Shown: positions 1 through 10,700, numbered from the stretch's first letter. The stretch is DNA of 64,000 bases from Caulobacter sp. (GCA_017745235.1 JAGHZU010000003.1:62001-126000); one strand, 5' to 3'. The notes: generated from the letters alone by a model not told the origin. A program made the numbers and translations.

Positions 1-103
1 GACGGGCTCCGTTCAGCAGGACGCCGACCCGCCTACGCGCCCAAGGTTGTGCTAGGGTGCGCCCGCGCCGATCCCTCCCCGCCCCTGACGTTCGTCCGCC
101 CGC

Positions 104-778
104 ATGACACGCATCCTGCTGATCGAGGACGAGCCCGAGATGGCGGCGCTTGTGGCCGCGAACCTCGCCAAGGCGGGCTTCCTGGTCGACCGTGCGGGCT
201 CGCTCGAAGAGGCGCGCCACATCCTGGCCGTCGCCGAGTACGGCCTGGTGCTGCTCGATCGAGGACTTCCGGACGGCGACGGGGTGAAGCTTCTCCCCAT
301 CATCCGGGCCCTTCAGCCCGGGACGCCGGCGATCGTCCTCACAGCGCGGGATGAACTCGACGAGAAGGTGGGAGGCCTCGACGCGGGCGCGGACGACTAC
401 CTCACCAAACCCTTCTTCACCGACGAGCTCATGGCTCGCATCCGCGCGGCCCTGCGGCGACCCGGCGCGGAGCCCACGCCGCGGATCGTCTGCGGACGCC
501 TCTCCTTCGCGCCCGATCGCGAGGAGCTGTTTGTCGGGGAAACGCCGCTGTTCCTGAAACGACGCGAGCTGCTGGTGCTGAAGGCGCTCATCCGGCGGGC
601 GGGCCGCGTCGTCCAGCGGCACAGCTTGTTTGAGGCCGTCTACGGCCTCGACGACGAGATCCAGCCGAAGTCGCTGGACGGGCACGTCTCGCGCCTGCGC
701 AAGCATCTTGCAGCTTTAGAGGCCGGCGTCGTGATCCACCCCGTCCGCAACGTGGGCTATCTCCTGAGGGCCGAATGA
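104..778 (+). CDS. OmpR/PhoB-family response regulator
   Basis: Cytoplasmic transcription factor of a two-component system. The N-terminal receiver domain (about residues 1-115) shows the acidic pocket IEDE, the phospho-acceptor Asp52 in LVLLDRGLPDGDG, the conserved Thr80 and Lys102 in LTKPF. The C-terminal winged-helix domain (about 128-224) ends in the usual HVSRLRKHL and NVGYLL motifs. The length of 224 residues is normal for the family. Its TGA overlaps the ATG of the downstream histidine kinase in an ATGA, so the two are translationally coupled and are almost certainly cognate partners. The 103 bases upstream hold no gene and presumably carry the promoter. The stimulus and target genes cannot be read from the sequence. 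Confidence 0.95.
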   Translation: MTRILLIEDEPEMAALVAANLAKAGFLVDRAGSLEEARHILAVAEYGLVLLDRGLPDGDGVKLLPIIRALQPGTPAIVLTARDELDEKVGGLDAGADDYLTKPFFTDELMARIRAALRRPGAEPTPRIVCGRLSFAPDREELFVGETPLFLKRRELLVLKALIRRAGRVVQRHSLFEAVYGLDDEIQPKSLDGHVSRLRKHLAALEAGVVIHPVRNVGYLLRAE

Positions 779-2124
779 GACGGTTTTCGACCTCGCTTGG
801 GGGGCGGCTCATCGCGTGGTTCATCGCCATGCAATCGTTGCTGGCGATCGCGGTGATCGCGCTGAAGTTCGTCCTGTCGCCCCAGCCCGGCGACCAGTAC
901 GCCTTGGCGCACCTGAACGCTGCGAACCTGGTCGTCCGCTCGCTGGAGGACGGTCCGGGAGGGTCGCCGCGGATCGGCGACACGGCCGCGCTGCGCGCAT
1001 TCCGGCAAGACCGCCCGCAGGTGCGCCTGGCCGCGATCCGCGCCGGCCAACCGCTTGCCGGCTCGTCCAGCGACCTGGTGGGCGCCCTCGAGATGCAGGG
1101 CCTGCCCCGGTTCGCCAACGCCACCTTCGCCTTCACCCGAGGTCCGCTCGCAGGATCGATGGTCGTCGCCACCGCCGAGCAGACCCGTTGGGGCGAGGTC
1201 ACTGTCGTCAGCACGGGCAACCGTTTTCGGCTCGCGGATCTGCCGGCGCTTGCGGCGCAAACGGGCGGCAATGTCCTGCGCGTCATGGCCATCGTTCTGC
1301 TGGGCTCGATCCTGATCGTGCCGCTGGTGATCCGCAGGGCGCTGCGCCCCCTTGAGCGGGCCTCTGCTCAAGCGGCGCAGATCGACCTGCGCACCCGCCA
1401 GATGCGGCTGCCAGAGGGCGCCGGGGTGCCAAGCGAACTGGTGTCGCTCGTCCGTTCCATCAACATGGCTCTCGCGCGTCTCGACGAAGGCTTCAGCCGC
1501 CAGCAGCGCTTCGCGGCCCAGGCGGCCCACGAGATGCGGACTCCTCTGGCGATCCTCGCCGCCCGCATCGACAGCCAAGCCGAGGGCGAGGTCACCGCTG
1601 CGCTCCGCCGCGACGTGGAGCGGATACGGAGTCTGGTAGACCAGCTTCTCTTCGTGGCTCGGCTCGAACGCAGGGACGTACCGCTCGAGGAGCCCCTTGA
1701 CCTCGTGGCGTTGGCCAGAGACGTCGTGGCGGACTGCACGCCCCTGGCGCTCGCCGAAGGACGGGACCTAGCCCTCGTCCCGATGGTGACGCGGCTACCG
1801 ACGCACGGGGGTGTCGCCGTGCTGGAGAGCGCGCTCACCAACCTCGTGCGCAACGCGACCCGCGCCGAGCCGCCAGGCGGAACCGTCGAGGTGCGGGTGA
1901 CGACCGCTGGCGAAATCCATGTGATCGATCATGGCGGCGGGGTCGCAGACGAGGACGGGCAGAGGATCTTCGAGCCCTTCTGGCGACGAGAGCACAGGAC
2001 TCCTGGCGCGGGCCTCGGCCTCACCATCGTTCAGGAGGCCATGGCCGCCCATGGCGGCTCGGTGAAGGTGGATCGGACGCCAGGCGGCGGCGCGACCTTC
2101 ACGATGCTCGTGCCGATCCGATAA
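775..2124 (+). CDS. Sensor histidine kinase, partner of the upstream response regulator
   Basis: Inner-membrane sensor kinase of 449 residues. An N-terminal membrane helix (about 10-32) and a second one near residue 170-190 enclose a periplasmic sensing segment of about 140 residues. The dimerisation/phospho-acceptor motif HEMRTPLAIL has its His at residue 252. The ATPase part shows an N-box (LTNLVRNATR), a G1-type motif (IDHGGGV) and a G2 box (GAGLGLTIV). It overlaps the response regulator by 4 bases. The periplasmic segment is not a sensor domain I recognise, so the signal is unknown. The convergent gap after it (2125-2329) shows no convincing gene. Confidence 0.94.
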   Translation: MRRFSTSLGGRLIAWFIAMQSLLAIAVIALKFVLSPQPGDQYALAHLNAANLVVRSLEDGPGGSPRIGDTAALRAFRQDRPQVRLAAIRAGQPLAGSSSDLVGALEMQGLPRFANATFAFTRGPLAGSMVVATAEQTRWGEVTVVSTGNRFRLADLPALAAQTGGNVLRVMAIVLLGSILIVPLVIRRALRPLERASAQAAQIDLRTRQMRLPEGAGVPSELVSLVRSINMALARLDEGFSRQQRFAAQAAHEMRTPLAILAARIDSQAEGEVTAALRRDVERIRSLVDQLLFVARLERRDVPLEEPLDLVALARDVVADCTPLALAEGRDLALVPMVTRLPTHGGVAVLESALTNLVRNATRAEPPGGTVEVRVTTAGEIHVIDHGGGVADEDGQRIFEPFWRREHRTPGAGLGLTIVQEAMAAHGGSVKVDRTPGGGATFTMLVPIR

Positions 2125-2329
2125 CCCGCTGCGAGAGCGAGCCTAACGATCCCAGCTGGCCAATCCCCGCTATTTTCGAGTTCTTGTCGACACGGCCAAG
2201 GGCTATGCGCCGACCAAGGCAATGTCCGCATGCCGATGGGCCGCAATGGCCTTTGTCGCAGCTTCGAGCCCCCTACCCTGGCCATCTGAAAGGTGACGCC
2301 CAGCTGCGTCGGAACAGGCTCCAAGCGAT

Positions 2330-4297
2330 TCAGAAGTATCGACTGAGCGACACCGAGGCCATCACGGGCGTGCGTATGTCCCAGATTTCCCGCCCCGAGG
2401 CCGCGCTCGCCCGGGTCGTGGCATATTGAGCACGATCATAAGTGTTGCGCGTCCCCAGCAGACCATCCACCTGCAGACGGATTTTAGCCGCCTTGAAGGA
2501 GGTGGTCTCGACATAGGCGCCGAGCTCGCCGGCCCGGCGATGGCGACGCGCTTCATCAACGTACCAGGACCAGTCGCCGAAGCCGCGCGTATAATCCAAG
2601 CCCCAGGAGAAACGGGCCGCGCTCAGATCTTGGCGAAAGGCGACCGTCAACGTCTGCGGGCGCTGGCCGGTGATCCCCCGCCGCTGGCCCGTCACCGGGT
2701 CGACGATGCGCGAGCTCTGATACGCGTAACCCAGCTTCAGCAGGCCGCCCGGCGCCAAGCGATCGACAGGAAGCTCGAGGTTGGCCGCCCCGCCCCAGAC
2801 CCGAGCGTGCGGAACATTGACAGCTCCGAACCCACCTTGGGGCAGCACAGCCGCTTCCAGAACGTCGCCGCGCCAGTCGTGAAAGAGGTTCAGATTGAGC
2901 GCCCCGCGCCGCCCGAAGCGTCGATCGTAGTCGAGCGCGACCGACACACGATGATCGGGAACAAGGTCCGCGTTGCCGCCATAGGCCTTGCCCTCGACAA
3001 GATTGGCCGAGGCCGCGAAATCGCTCAACGACAACTGCCCCACCGAGCGCCGGACCGACAACCGCAAGTTCGAGCGCTCGTCTGGCCTGTAGACGAGCGC
3101 CAGGCGAGGCTTGAGGAAGCCGAACCGCCCTTCTCGATCGGCGTCGCCCCGCGCCCGAAGGCTCGACAGCTCATAGGCCGCGCCAGCTGTCACGGCCCAA
3201 CGCTGCGCGGGTCGCCACTCCAAGGCGATGAAGACGTCAGCGCGGGTTTCGGAAACCCGAGCCTCGCTCTTCAACTGCGATGGCGCTGCGACGTAGCTGG
3301 AAGCGATCGCGCGGTTGTCGAGGCTGTTCCAAGCGATCTCCGCACCGGCCTCAGGCCGCCAGGCCGAGATCCCGTTCCGTCCCAAGGTCGCTCGGACGAT
3401 GGTCTCGCGGGAAACGGCTCGGCTCTCGAAAAGATCGGTGGTCGTCAACGCCGCGACGGTCGCACCGGCCTGACTAAATGATTTGGCGTCGACGTCCGTC
3501 ACGCTGGTCAGCGCCAGAAACTTGAGAGCGTAGTCTTCGCCCACCACGCGAGCCCAATCGGCGCTGAGCTCGCCGCGCCACCGTCCAGTGCGCTTGGGAA
3601 AACGCGCAGCGTTGTTTTTCCCAACGAAGGTGAAGGCCTCGGCCAGGCGCGCATGGGCCAGCATGGCGGCGGCCTGCAAGCGCCCGCCAGCCAAAACGCC
3701 GTCTACGGTCAAACGCTGCGCCAGCTCCGGATAGCTGGTGTCGAATGTCAGGGCCTGCTGACCCGTCTGTCGCCCCACCGGGTCGAACTGCGAGCGCGTT
3801 CCAAACGATCGCTGGCCCGATCTGTCGAAGGTCGTGCGCGCGGCCAAGTCGAAACCTCCAACGCTCCGCGTCGCGGTCACGGAGGCGTTACCGAACAGGC
3901 CCTCACCCTCCAGCGCCAACTTGGCGTCTACGGCGAGGCCCTCCTGGCGGGCGATGCGGATGATGTTGGCGACCACCGCCTGGCCCGAAGCCTCGCCGGT
4001 CGCACCGCCGCCGCGGACAACATCGATCCGTGACACCTGCCCCGCCGGTATGGCTGCGATGGCGGCCGCCAGGCCGCCGCTCTTGCTAGCCGGCCGCGCC
4101 CCGTCGACCAGTACGTTGCCGCCCGCCTCAGCGAAGCCGCGCATGCCTTCGGCGCCGATGTCCAATCGAAAACCCGGCAAGCGTTCGATCATGTCCAGGG
4201 CCGTCTGGGGGACGTAGTCGGCGAAGAAGGCGGCGGGATAGGTCTCGGTCGCGACCGTGGAGGTCTGGGCGGCGACAAGGAGGGCGACGAAAGGCAT
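2330..4297 (-). CDS. TonB-dependent receptor-like outer-membrane protein (plug plus beta-barrel)
   Basis: Predicted outer-membrane receptor of 655 residues, short for the family. A short hydrophobic leader is followed directly by a plug domain (about residues 25-120) with IERLPGF, NVLVDGARPASKS and the segment VSRIDVVRGGGATG. The remainder is rich in alternating barrel strands, and the protein ends in an aromatic residue (SLSRYF), as outer-membrane barrels do. No clear TonB box precedes the plug. I placed the start at the ATG preceded by AAGGG; a TTG lies one codon further upstream. The gene is divergent from a LytTR regulator with a very short gap, which suggests a regulator-target pair. The substrate is unknown. 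Confidence 0.85.
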   Translation of the reverse strand: MPFVALLVAAQTSTVATETYPAAFFADYVPQTALDMIERLPGFRLDIGAEGMRGFAEAGGNVLVDGARPASKSGGLAAAIAAIPAGQVSRIDVVRGGGATGEASGQAVVANIIRIARQEGLAVDAKLALEGEGLFGNASVTATRSVGGFDLAARTTFDRSGQRSFGTRSQFDPVGRQTGQQALTFDTSYPELAQRLTVDGVLAGGRLQAAAMLAHARLAEAFTFVGKNNAARFPKRTGRWRGELSADWARVVGEDYALKFLALTSVTDVDAKSFSQAGATVAALTTTDLFESRAVSRETIVRATLGRNGISAWRPEAGAEIAWNSLDNRAIASSYVAAPSQLKSEARVSETRADVFIALEWRPAQRWAVTAGAAYELSSLRARGDADREGRFGFLKPRLALVYRPDERSNLRLSVRRSVGQLSLSDFAASANLVEGKAYGGNADLVPDHRVSVALDYDRRFGRRGALNLNLFHDWRGDVLEAAVLPQGGFGAVNVPHARVWGGAANLELPVDRLAPGGLLKLGYAYQSSRIVDPVTGQRRGITGQRPQTLTVAFRQDLSAARFSWGLDYTRGFGDWSWYVDEARRHRRAGELGAYVETTSFKAAKIRLQVDGLLGTRNTYDRAQYATTRASAASGREIWDIRTPVMASVSLSRYF

Positions 4298-4426
4298 CAA
4301 GCTGCATCCCTTGGTGTTTGCAGCACCGCGGGATAGACAGCCCCAATGGTCGCGCTACCAGGATGGGACGTGCGACGAAGCCTCTGGGACGGGCGAAACG
4401 GGGTGGGGCCGAAAGGTGGACAAGGC

Positions 4427-5263
4427 GTGACGAACGGCGGCGGCAGGTTGAGGCGATGGGCGCCCACCGCGATCGCGGTGGGTCTGCTGACAGTGGCCGC
4501 AGCAGGTAACGCCGCCTCCACTCTCGACCATCAAGCGCGCGCCGGCTTGGCGAGGGACCTGTTCACGCCGCTGCTGGATGAAACTAGCAGCGCCTTGATC
4601 TGGCTGGGGGCTTTGCCGGTCATCGTGCGGGCATTCAAGACCTTCGTCCCCGCGCGCTTTCCGTGGCTTGCGATCCCACCTCTGCACCTGGCCGCCGCCG
4701 CGGCCGTGTCGCTGGCTCACTACGGCCTGACACGCCTCCTGCGCGCGCTCGTCTATTTCGGCCTGGGCCAAGATTTCCATGTGCCGTTCAACTGGAACGA
4801 CTACGTGGGCGATCTTTATGGGGACGTTCTCAACTACCTGCTGTTCGGCCTGATTTACTGGGGCGCGGAAACGCTGCTGACCAAGCGCGCCGAGCCCGCC
4901 GAGACCGTGCCCGCGCCAATGCTGGAAGTGCGCAACGGCGCCCAGACCGTCTATCTGCCGATCGCCGACATTCTTTGGGTCGAGGCCGCCGGCAATTATG
5001 TCGAACTGCACGCCACAGGCGGTCGCGACATCCTGATGCGCGCCACCCTGGCCAGCCTGGCCCAGCGGCTGGAGGGCGCGGGCTTCCTGCGCGTCCATCG
5101 CTCTCGCCTGGTCAACGCCGCATTCGTTTCGGAAGTCGAAAACCTGCCGGCCGGCGATGCGAACGTGGTGCTGAGAGACGGCGCCCGCCTCACCGCCAGC
5201 CGCCGCTATCGTTCGATGCTGGCGCAAACCCTGGGCGACCGCGCGCGAGCCGGCGTCGGCTGA
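4427..5263 (+). CDS. Membrane-anchored LytTR-domain transcriptional regulator
   Basis: The N-terminal half carries about four hydrophobic segments (for example WAPTAIAVGLLTVAAAG and LPVIVRAFKTFV onward). A soluble C-terminal LytTR DNA-binding domain covers about the last 100 residues (from LEVRNGAQTVYLPIADILWVEA through FLRVHRSRLVN to SRRYRSML). Unlike classical AlgR/AgrA regulators it has no receiver domain, so sensing is presumably through the membrane part. I prefer the GTG at 4427, which follows an AAGG and gives MTNGGGRLRRW ahead of the first helix. An upstream in-frame ATG at 4346 is possible but would leave only 48 bases to the divergent receptor gene. The likely target is that receptor (inference). 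Confidence 0.85.
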   Translation: MTNGGGRLRRWAPTAIAVGLLTVAAAGNAASTLDHQARAGLARDLFTPLLDETSSALIWLGALPVIVRAFKTFVPARFPWLAIPPLHLAAAAAVSLAHYGLTRLLRALVYFGLGQDFHVPFNWNDYVGDLYGDVLNYLLFGLIYWGAETLLTKRAEPAETVPAPMLEVRNGAQTVYLPIADILWVEAAGNYVELHATGGRDILMRATLASLAQRLEGAGFLRVHRSRLVNAAFVSEVENLPAGDANVVLRDGARLTASRRYRSMLAQTLGDRARAGVG

Positions 5264-5372
5264 GCATCGAGATTTTAGCGCCACGCCACGCGAAAGCTTC
5301 GCAAGGACGGCGTCCAAACTCCTGAGTTCGACCTCGACACCTTTGTGAAATTTCGCCCCGGAAAGGCTCGCC

Positions 5373-6383
5373 TCATTTGAAGGCGTGTTTGAGAAAGGCC
5401 CTGACGTTCTGCGCCAGCCATGGCGTCAGTGAACCGAGCACGCCCTTGCGCGCCTCGGGCAGGTGGGCGGCTGGATCACCGCCGGTCTCGAACCAGTAAT
5501 GTTCGAAGATCGCCCGCCAGGCTTCGCGTTGCGGCTTGGGCAGGTGGCGCACCGCCAGCAGGCCGTGGATCAGCACCTCGAACGGCGAGCCAACCTCGGG
5601 CGGCAGGTCGCGCCACCAGTAGTTGATCAGCACATTCAGGCTGTCCAGCGACCGAACATGATGCCACCAGGTCGTCGGAATATAAATGGCGTCGCCAGGC
5701 CCCAGTTCAGCGGTCAGGCCATGTCGGGCGGCCTCGGCGAAGCGGGGGTAACGGTCGAGGTCGGGCGCGTCCAGATGGACCAAGCTGATCGGCTGGCCGG
5801 CCAGGGTGAAGTCCAGCGGTCCGACATAGAGATTGGCCGTCTGCTCTGGCGGAAACAGGGTGAACCGACGGCGCCCGGCCACGACCACGGCGAGATTGTC
5901 GGCCATGTCGTAGTGGGTTTGCACCGTCACGGCGTTGCCGAACCAGATGCGCGGCTCGACGGGGACGGCCAGCAGGTCATGGCGATTGGCTTCGGCGAAA
6001 CCCGGCAGCACGCGCGAGGTCGGTGTCGAGCCGACGTAGACCGACGGCGGCTTGACCTCCTCGCCCAAGGCCAGCAGGTCGTCGAGAATGGCCGAGACCC
6101 CGCCCGGCCGCCGCTCGAAGTTCACCGTCCGCTCGGCCTCGCCATAGAAGAAGCGCCCCTCGATTTCGGGCGGCCCGACCAGGGCCTCGACCGTCACGCC
6201 AACGTCGAAGCTCCGAAGATAGGCGGCCGCGGCGTCGGGCCCCTGAAGACCTGCCTGGACCGCCGGCCAATCCGACGCAAAGCCGCGCAGCACCACGGGT
6301 CGATAGGCGGGCGCGATCTCGGCTCGCAGGATCTCCCGCGTAACGTTCGAGCGCTCTTCGAGGGGTGGAAACGACGGGTTCAT
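5373..6383 (-). CDS. Cupin-8 (JmjC-like) Fe(II)/2-oxoglutarate oxygenase-like protein
   Basis: A 336-residue cupin-like protein related to JmjC hydroxylases. The probable metal ligands are visible: HYD in VQTHYDMADNLAV (H-x-D) and the distal His in IPTTWWHHV. The middle motif GRRRFTLFPPEQ and the proline-rich PPSVYVGS segment are typical of cupin-8 proteins. It starts only 11 bases after the xylanase stop, so it is the third gene of the TBDR-xylanase-cupin unit. Proteins of this family are often found beside TBDRs and flavin-dependent halogenases in Caulobacter and Xanthomonas. The substrate is not known for this group. Confidence 0.88.
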   Translation of the reverse strand: MNPSFPPLEERSNVTREILRAEIAPAYRPVVLRGFASDWPAVQAGLQGPDAAAAYLRSFDVGVTVEALVGPPEIEGRFFYGEAERTVNFERRPGGVSAILDDLLALGEEVKPPSVYVGSTPTSRVLPGFAEANRHDLLAVPVEPRIWFGNAVTVQTHYDMADNLAVVVAGRRRFTLFPPEQTANLYVGPLDFTLAGQPISLVHLDAPDLDRYPRFAEAARHGLTAELGPGDAIYIPTTWWHHVRSLDSLNVLINYWWRDLPPEVGSPFEVLIHGLLAVRHLPKPQREAWRAIFEHYWFETGGDPAAHLPEARKGVLGSLTPWLAQNVRAFLKHAFK

Positions 6384-6394
6384 GCCAAGCGAGA

Positions 6395-7567
6395 CTATGC
6401 TCTCGTCGGTGCGGACCGAAAGGCCGCCGCCACCGCTTCGCGCAGCGGCTTGGGCCGATAGGCGTCGTCATAAAGGGTCACGCGCTTAGCCAGGTGATCC
6501 TTGCGCGGCGTGAAGCCCTGCAGCCACGAGTATTTGTCGACCATGCCCCAGGCCAGGACCTCCTTGGTCTGGTGGTAATCCAGCATGAGGTCGAGATAGG
6601 CCTTGGCGAGGGCGGCCGTCTCGGCGTCGCGTGCGGCCACGCCGGGCGGCAGGTTCTGGTCGTTGACGTCGAACTCGGTGATCAGCAGGTCGTAGCCCAT
6701 GCCGGTCGCCTCATCGATGAAGGCCCGCCACGCCTTCTCCTGGGGCGGGCCGAGACTGCCGGGGGCGGCGGGATCTTCCGTTCCGAGGTGGCTCTGCACC
6801 CCTAGGGCGTCGACCGGCGTTCCGCGCTTGCGGAAGCCTTCCAGCAGTTTCAGTACGCCGGCGCGATGCGCCTCGTTCCCGGCCTCCCAGCCCATATAGT
6901 CGTTATAGACCAGCCGGGCCTTGGGCGCCGCGGCCCGGGCGGTGTGGAAGGCGACGTCCAGGGTCTGTTCCTGACCCATGGCGTCGGAAAAGACCGTGCG
7001 GCGGATCGAACCATCCTTGGGATCGATAGTCTCGTTGACCACGTCCCAGGAGTCGATCTGCGGATAGTGCGCCACGACCTTGTCGATATGATCCACCAAC
7101 AGGGCCTGGGCGTTTCGGCCGGCGGCCGGGCCCTGACCAAAGTCATAGGTGTTGAGCCAGGCTGGAAACCATTTCGGATGATGCCACAGCAGGGTGTGGC
7201 CACGCAGGGCGATGTCGTGGGCCTTGGCGAAGGCGGCGATGCGGTCGGCCCGTTCGAAGGCGAAGGTCCTGGCGTCTGGCCGCAGGACATACCACTTCAG
7301 TTCGTTCTCGGGGACCAGCACCCCGCATTCGTCGATCAGGACCTGACGGTAACCGGAATCCTCGAAAGCGCCGGTCAAGGACCCGGGCTCGCCAGCCCCG
7401 ACCGCACTGCCGAACCGAACGCCCTTGGCCCGGGCCAAGGCCGCAAGCGAAGGCCCCAGGGGACGCTCGGCCGCCAGGGCCAAGCCCGGAACCGCGCTGG
7501 CGGCGGCCGCAGCAACGCCGCTTCCGATGAAGCCGCGCCTTGAAAACGGAGGAAGGCGAAACGTCAC
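6395..7567 (-). CDS. Endo-1,4-beta-xylanase, glycoside hydrolase family 10
   Basis: Secreted GH10 retaining glycosidase that cleaves internal beta-1,4 links of xylan. The leader has a Tat-type RRGFIG motif followed by an alanine-rich stretch ending near residue 32. The catalytic domain is complete: HTLLWH, the acid/base Glu in DVVNETID, and the nucleophile Glu in LLITEFDVND. The length of 390 residues is normal. The start is a GTG. The gene lies between the large TBDR (upstream) and the cupin gene (11 bases downstream), probably in one operon. This is the strongest functional anchor for reading the locus as xylan or xylo-oligosaccharide utilisation. Confidence 0.95.
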   Translation of the reverse strand: MTFRLPPFSRRGFIGSGVAAAAASAVPGLALAAERPLGPSLAALARAKGVRFGSAVGAGEPGSLTGAFEDSGYRQVLIDECGVLVPENELKWYVLRPDARTFAFERADRIAAFAKAHDIALRGHTLLWHHPKWFPAWLNTYDFGQGPAAGRNAQALLVDHIDKVVAHYPQIDSWDVVNETIDPKDGSIRRTVFSDAMGQEQTLDVAFHTARAAAPKARLVYNDYMGWEAGNEAHRAGVLKLLEGFRKRGTPVDALGVQSHLGTEDPAAPGSLGPPQEKAWRAFIDEATGMGYDLLITEFDVNDQNLPPGVAARDAETAALAKAYLDLMLDYHQTKEVLAWGMVDKYSWLQGFTPRKDHLAKRVTLYDDAYRPKPLREAVAAAFRSAPTRA

Positions 7568-7672
7568 GACCAGGCTCTCTCAAGAACGCCGCGCAACGTC
7601 AGGAACGCTGCGCGGCGAGTTTAGGGGTAGAGGCCCTCGCCCGCGGAGGGCCGAAAGCTATGCGCCTTGGCA

Positions 7673-7701
7673 GACCCGACCGGACAAGGTCCGGCCGGGT
7701 C
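7673..7701 (-). terminator. GC-rich hairpin just downstream of the large TBDR
   Basis: Two 13-base arms (GACCCGACCGGAC and GTCCGGCCGGGTC) pair with one mismatch around a 3-base loop, starting about 10 bases after the TBDR stop. No U-tract follows, so it may be a processing or attenuation stem that sets TBDR mRNA level above that of the xylanase, and not a full terminator. The GTCCGGCCG arm recurs in the hairpin at 24677-24698. Confidence 0.5.
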
Positions 7702-7711
7702 ATCCAAGGAT

Positions 7712-10700
7712 CTAGAAGTTGGCGCGCAACACGAAGGTGTAGCGCCGGTCGTTCATGAACCAGGACCGTCCTGCCTTGAGCAGCTGGTTGTTCAGGATCT
7801 GGGTGGTCTTGGTGACCTCGTTGGTCAGGTTCACGCCCTGCACCCCGATCTTCACCTTATCGTTGACCGTATAGAAGAACGAACCGTCCAGTTGGCCGGT
7901 GGCCTCGTTCATGATCGGCGCGAAGGGCACGATCACGTCGCGGACCGTCAGCAGGAAGTCCGAACGCCAGTTGTAGGCCAGACGGGCCGAAACCTTGCCC
8001 TTCTCGTAGATGGCCGCGAAGTTGACGTTGTGCTTGGACAGGCCCTGCAGCGGCAGCAGGCTGGTGTCGACCGTCGAGACACGGCCGGCGGCCACGTCGG
8101 GGTCGGTCGCCGACAGCGTGCTTTGCGGCACGCCGCTGCTGTCGATGTAGCTGTAGTTGGCGTTGATGCCGAACCCGTCCAGCGGCTTGGGCAGGAAGTC
8201 GTAGAACTGCTGGTAGGCGATTTCGAAGCCCTTCACGTGGGCCTTGACGTCGGAGTTGCCGGGCGTGGTGACCGCCACCTCGAACGTCGCGCCGTTGTTA
8301 GTGAACGGGATGCGCGCGGTGGTGTTGGTCGCGACGTCCTTAAGTTCCTTCCAGAACAGCGCGAAGGTCAGCGAGCCGACCGGCGCGAAGTACCATTCGG
8401 CCGAAGCGTCCAGGTTGATGGACTGCGTGGGCTTCAGATACGGATTGCCCACCGTGACCGTACCGCTGAGGCTGTTGGCGGTCACCGGGTCGGGGATCGC
8501 CGCGTCAGTCGTATCGAGCTTGACGTCATAGTAGTTGCGGGTCAGGCCGATCTCCGGCGGCGTGATCGTCTTGGACGCCGCGAAGCGCAGTTGCAGGCTG
8601 TTGGGCAACCCGACCTTCACGTTCAGGCTAGGCAGCCAGTAGTCGTAGGTGGTGCGGGCCGTGTTCGGGATCACCGCCCCGTTCGAGAACGCCACCGCCG
8701 CCTGCTGGACGGCCAGCGGGAGCTTGCAATATTGCGAAGGCGTGAAGTCAGGTTTCGGATCGGGCGTGTTCTGCCAGTTGTTGAACGCATCCACGCACCC
8801 CTGCGGATTGGTCGCCGTGGGCTGTGGATAGGACAGGAACCCTGAGGCCTCGCGCTTGGTCCGGGTGTAACGCAGGCCGAAATTGCCCGACACGCGGATG
8901 TCGCCGTCGAAGTCGTGACGGAAGCGCAGCATGCCGTAGGCCGACTGGGTCTGCTCGTTCACCGGGTTGATTTCGCCCGGCAGGAACGGCGTTCCGGCGA
9001 CCACGCCGCAGCGTTGGGCCAACGGCACCCAGTTCTGCGGGCAGTTGCCCGACAGACGCGCGCGCCACTCGTCGCCGACGGACAGCGCGAAGGCCGACAT
9101 CGCCGCGTAGTCCTTGGCGGCGTTGCCGTTGTAGAACGGGCGGGCGTCCAGACCCGTCGGGACCGGAACCTGACCCCGCATGAAGTCGGTGAACGGATAG
9201 AGTTCGGTGTGGCCCGCGCTGGTGGCGCCGCCGGGCGTGTTCGGATCGCCATTGATCTGTTCGTCGAACCACACTGGGCCGCCACCGCCCCAGATTTCGC
9301 TGAGAACGCCCCAGTTGTAGGTGGAGAAGCGCGTGGTCTGATCACGCTCGGACCAGCGAACGCCGACCCGCGCGGAGTCCAGCCAGCTGTTCTCGGCGAA
9401 GCGGTAGTCGACGTCGATTTTGGCCGCGTCTTCCTTGCCCTCGCTCTGCTCGATGTGGTCCATCGCCGAGCGCCAGAAGCTGTTGTACGGATCCTGGAAG
9501 CTGTTGTGACCGCCCGTGAAATAGGTCGGGCAGCTGCCGCTGGGCGGCGAGCACGGTGGGATCGAAGCGCCGCTGGCCGGCGGAATGAACGTGAAGACCG
9601 GCATGTCCGAGCCGTTCAGCTTCAGGTCCAGGTTCTGGAAGCCCGAGCCCCAGATGCCGACATCCAGGTTGTCGACAGTCGAGTCGACGTGCTGGTAGTC
9701 GAACGCCACGCCCCAACGCTCGTTCGGCGTCCACTTGAAGTTGAAGCCGTAGTCGGAGGTGACGTACTTCTGCTCGACGCTGCGGCTGATGTTGTTGCTT
9801 TGCAGACCGAAGCCAGGCGTGCGCGGATCGGTGGCGCTGTTCTGGTCGTCGCGCCAGCCTTGCGTGCCGGTGATGATCCCGTTGGTGAAGACGCCGTTGC
9901 CATCCACGCCGAAGGTGGTGCCGTCGATCGGGCGGGAGTCGCCGTTCGAAGTCACGTTGTCGGTGGCGATCTCCATCGCGTGCTCAGTCCAGTGCTGCCG
10001 CGAATCCGATCGCAGGTACTGGAAGGTCGCCAGCATGGTGTCGTCGTTGCTGCGCCATTGCGCGGCCGCACCGTAGCCGGTGCGTTCACGCTCGGTCTCG
10101 GTGCTGCGGAACGCCGCGCCGCGCGGGAACCATACACCCTTGCCCCGGTTGTCAGGGCAATCGACGGCGTGCGGATTGGCGGTCTGGCTGCTGGTGAAGT
10201 CGGTGCGGCAACCGAAGTTCGACACCTGTGTGCCGTCGGCCCGCGTCCACAGCTTGGAATCCACCGCGCTCAGCAGCAGGCCGAACGTGCCGGCTTCAGT
10301 GTCCCACTGGTTGCTGTAGAGCGCCGAATAGGTCGGGGCCCACTTCTTGACGAAGTCGCCATAGCTGGCTTCGGCCGAGAGCGAGATCACCTGCTTCTTC
10401 TGGTCGAACGGCAGGCGAGTGCGCAGGTTGACCGTGCCCGAGATGCCGCCCTCGATCATGTCGGCCGAGGGGCTCTTGAACACGTCGACGCCGCCCATCA
10501 GCTCGGACGGCACGTCCGCGAAGCTCAGGGCGCGACCGTTGTTGGCCGAGAAGGTGTCGCGGCCGTTCAGCTCAGAGCGGACGAAGTTCAGGCCGCGCAC
10601 GACGACGCCGCTGCCTTCGCTCGAGAAGTGGTCGGGGTCGACGCCGGCCGCAAAGCGGTTGATGGCCACGCCCGGAATGCGCTGCAGCGCTTCGGTGACC

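Noticed and set aside
2125..2329. Possible gene remnant in the convergent gap after the histidine kinase
   Set aside because: Short frames such as one reading NVRMPMGRNGL can be found, but none matches a family I recognise.
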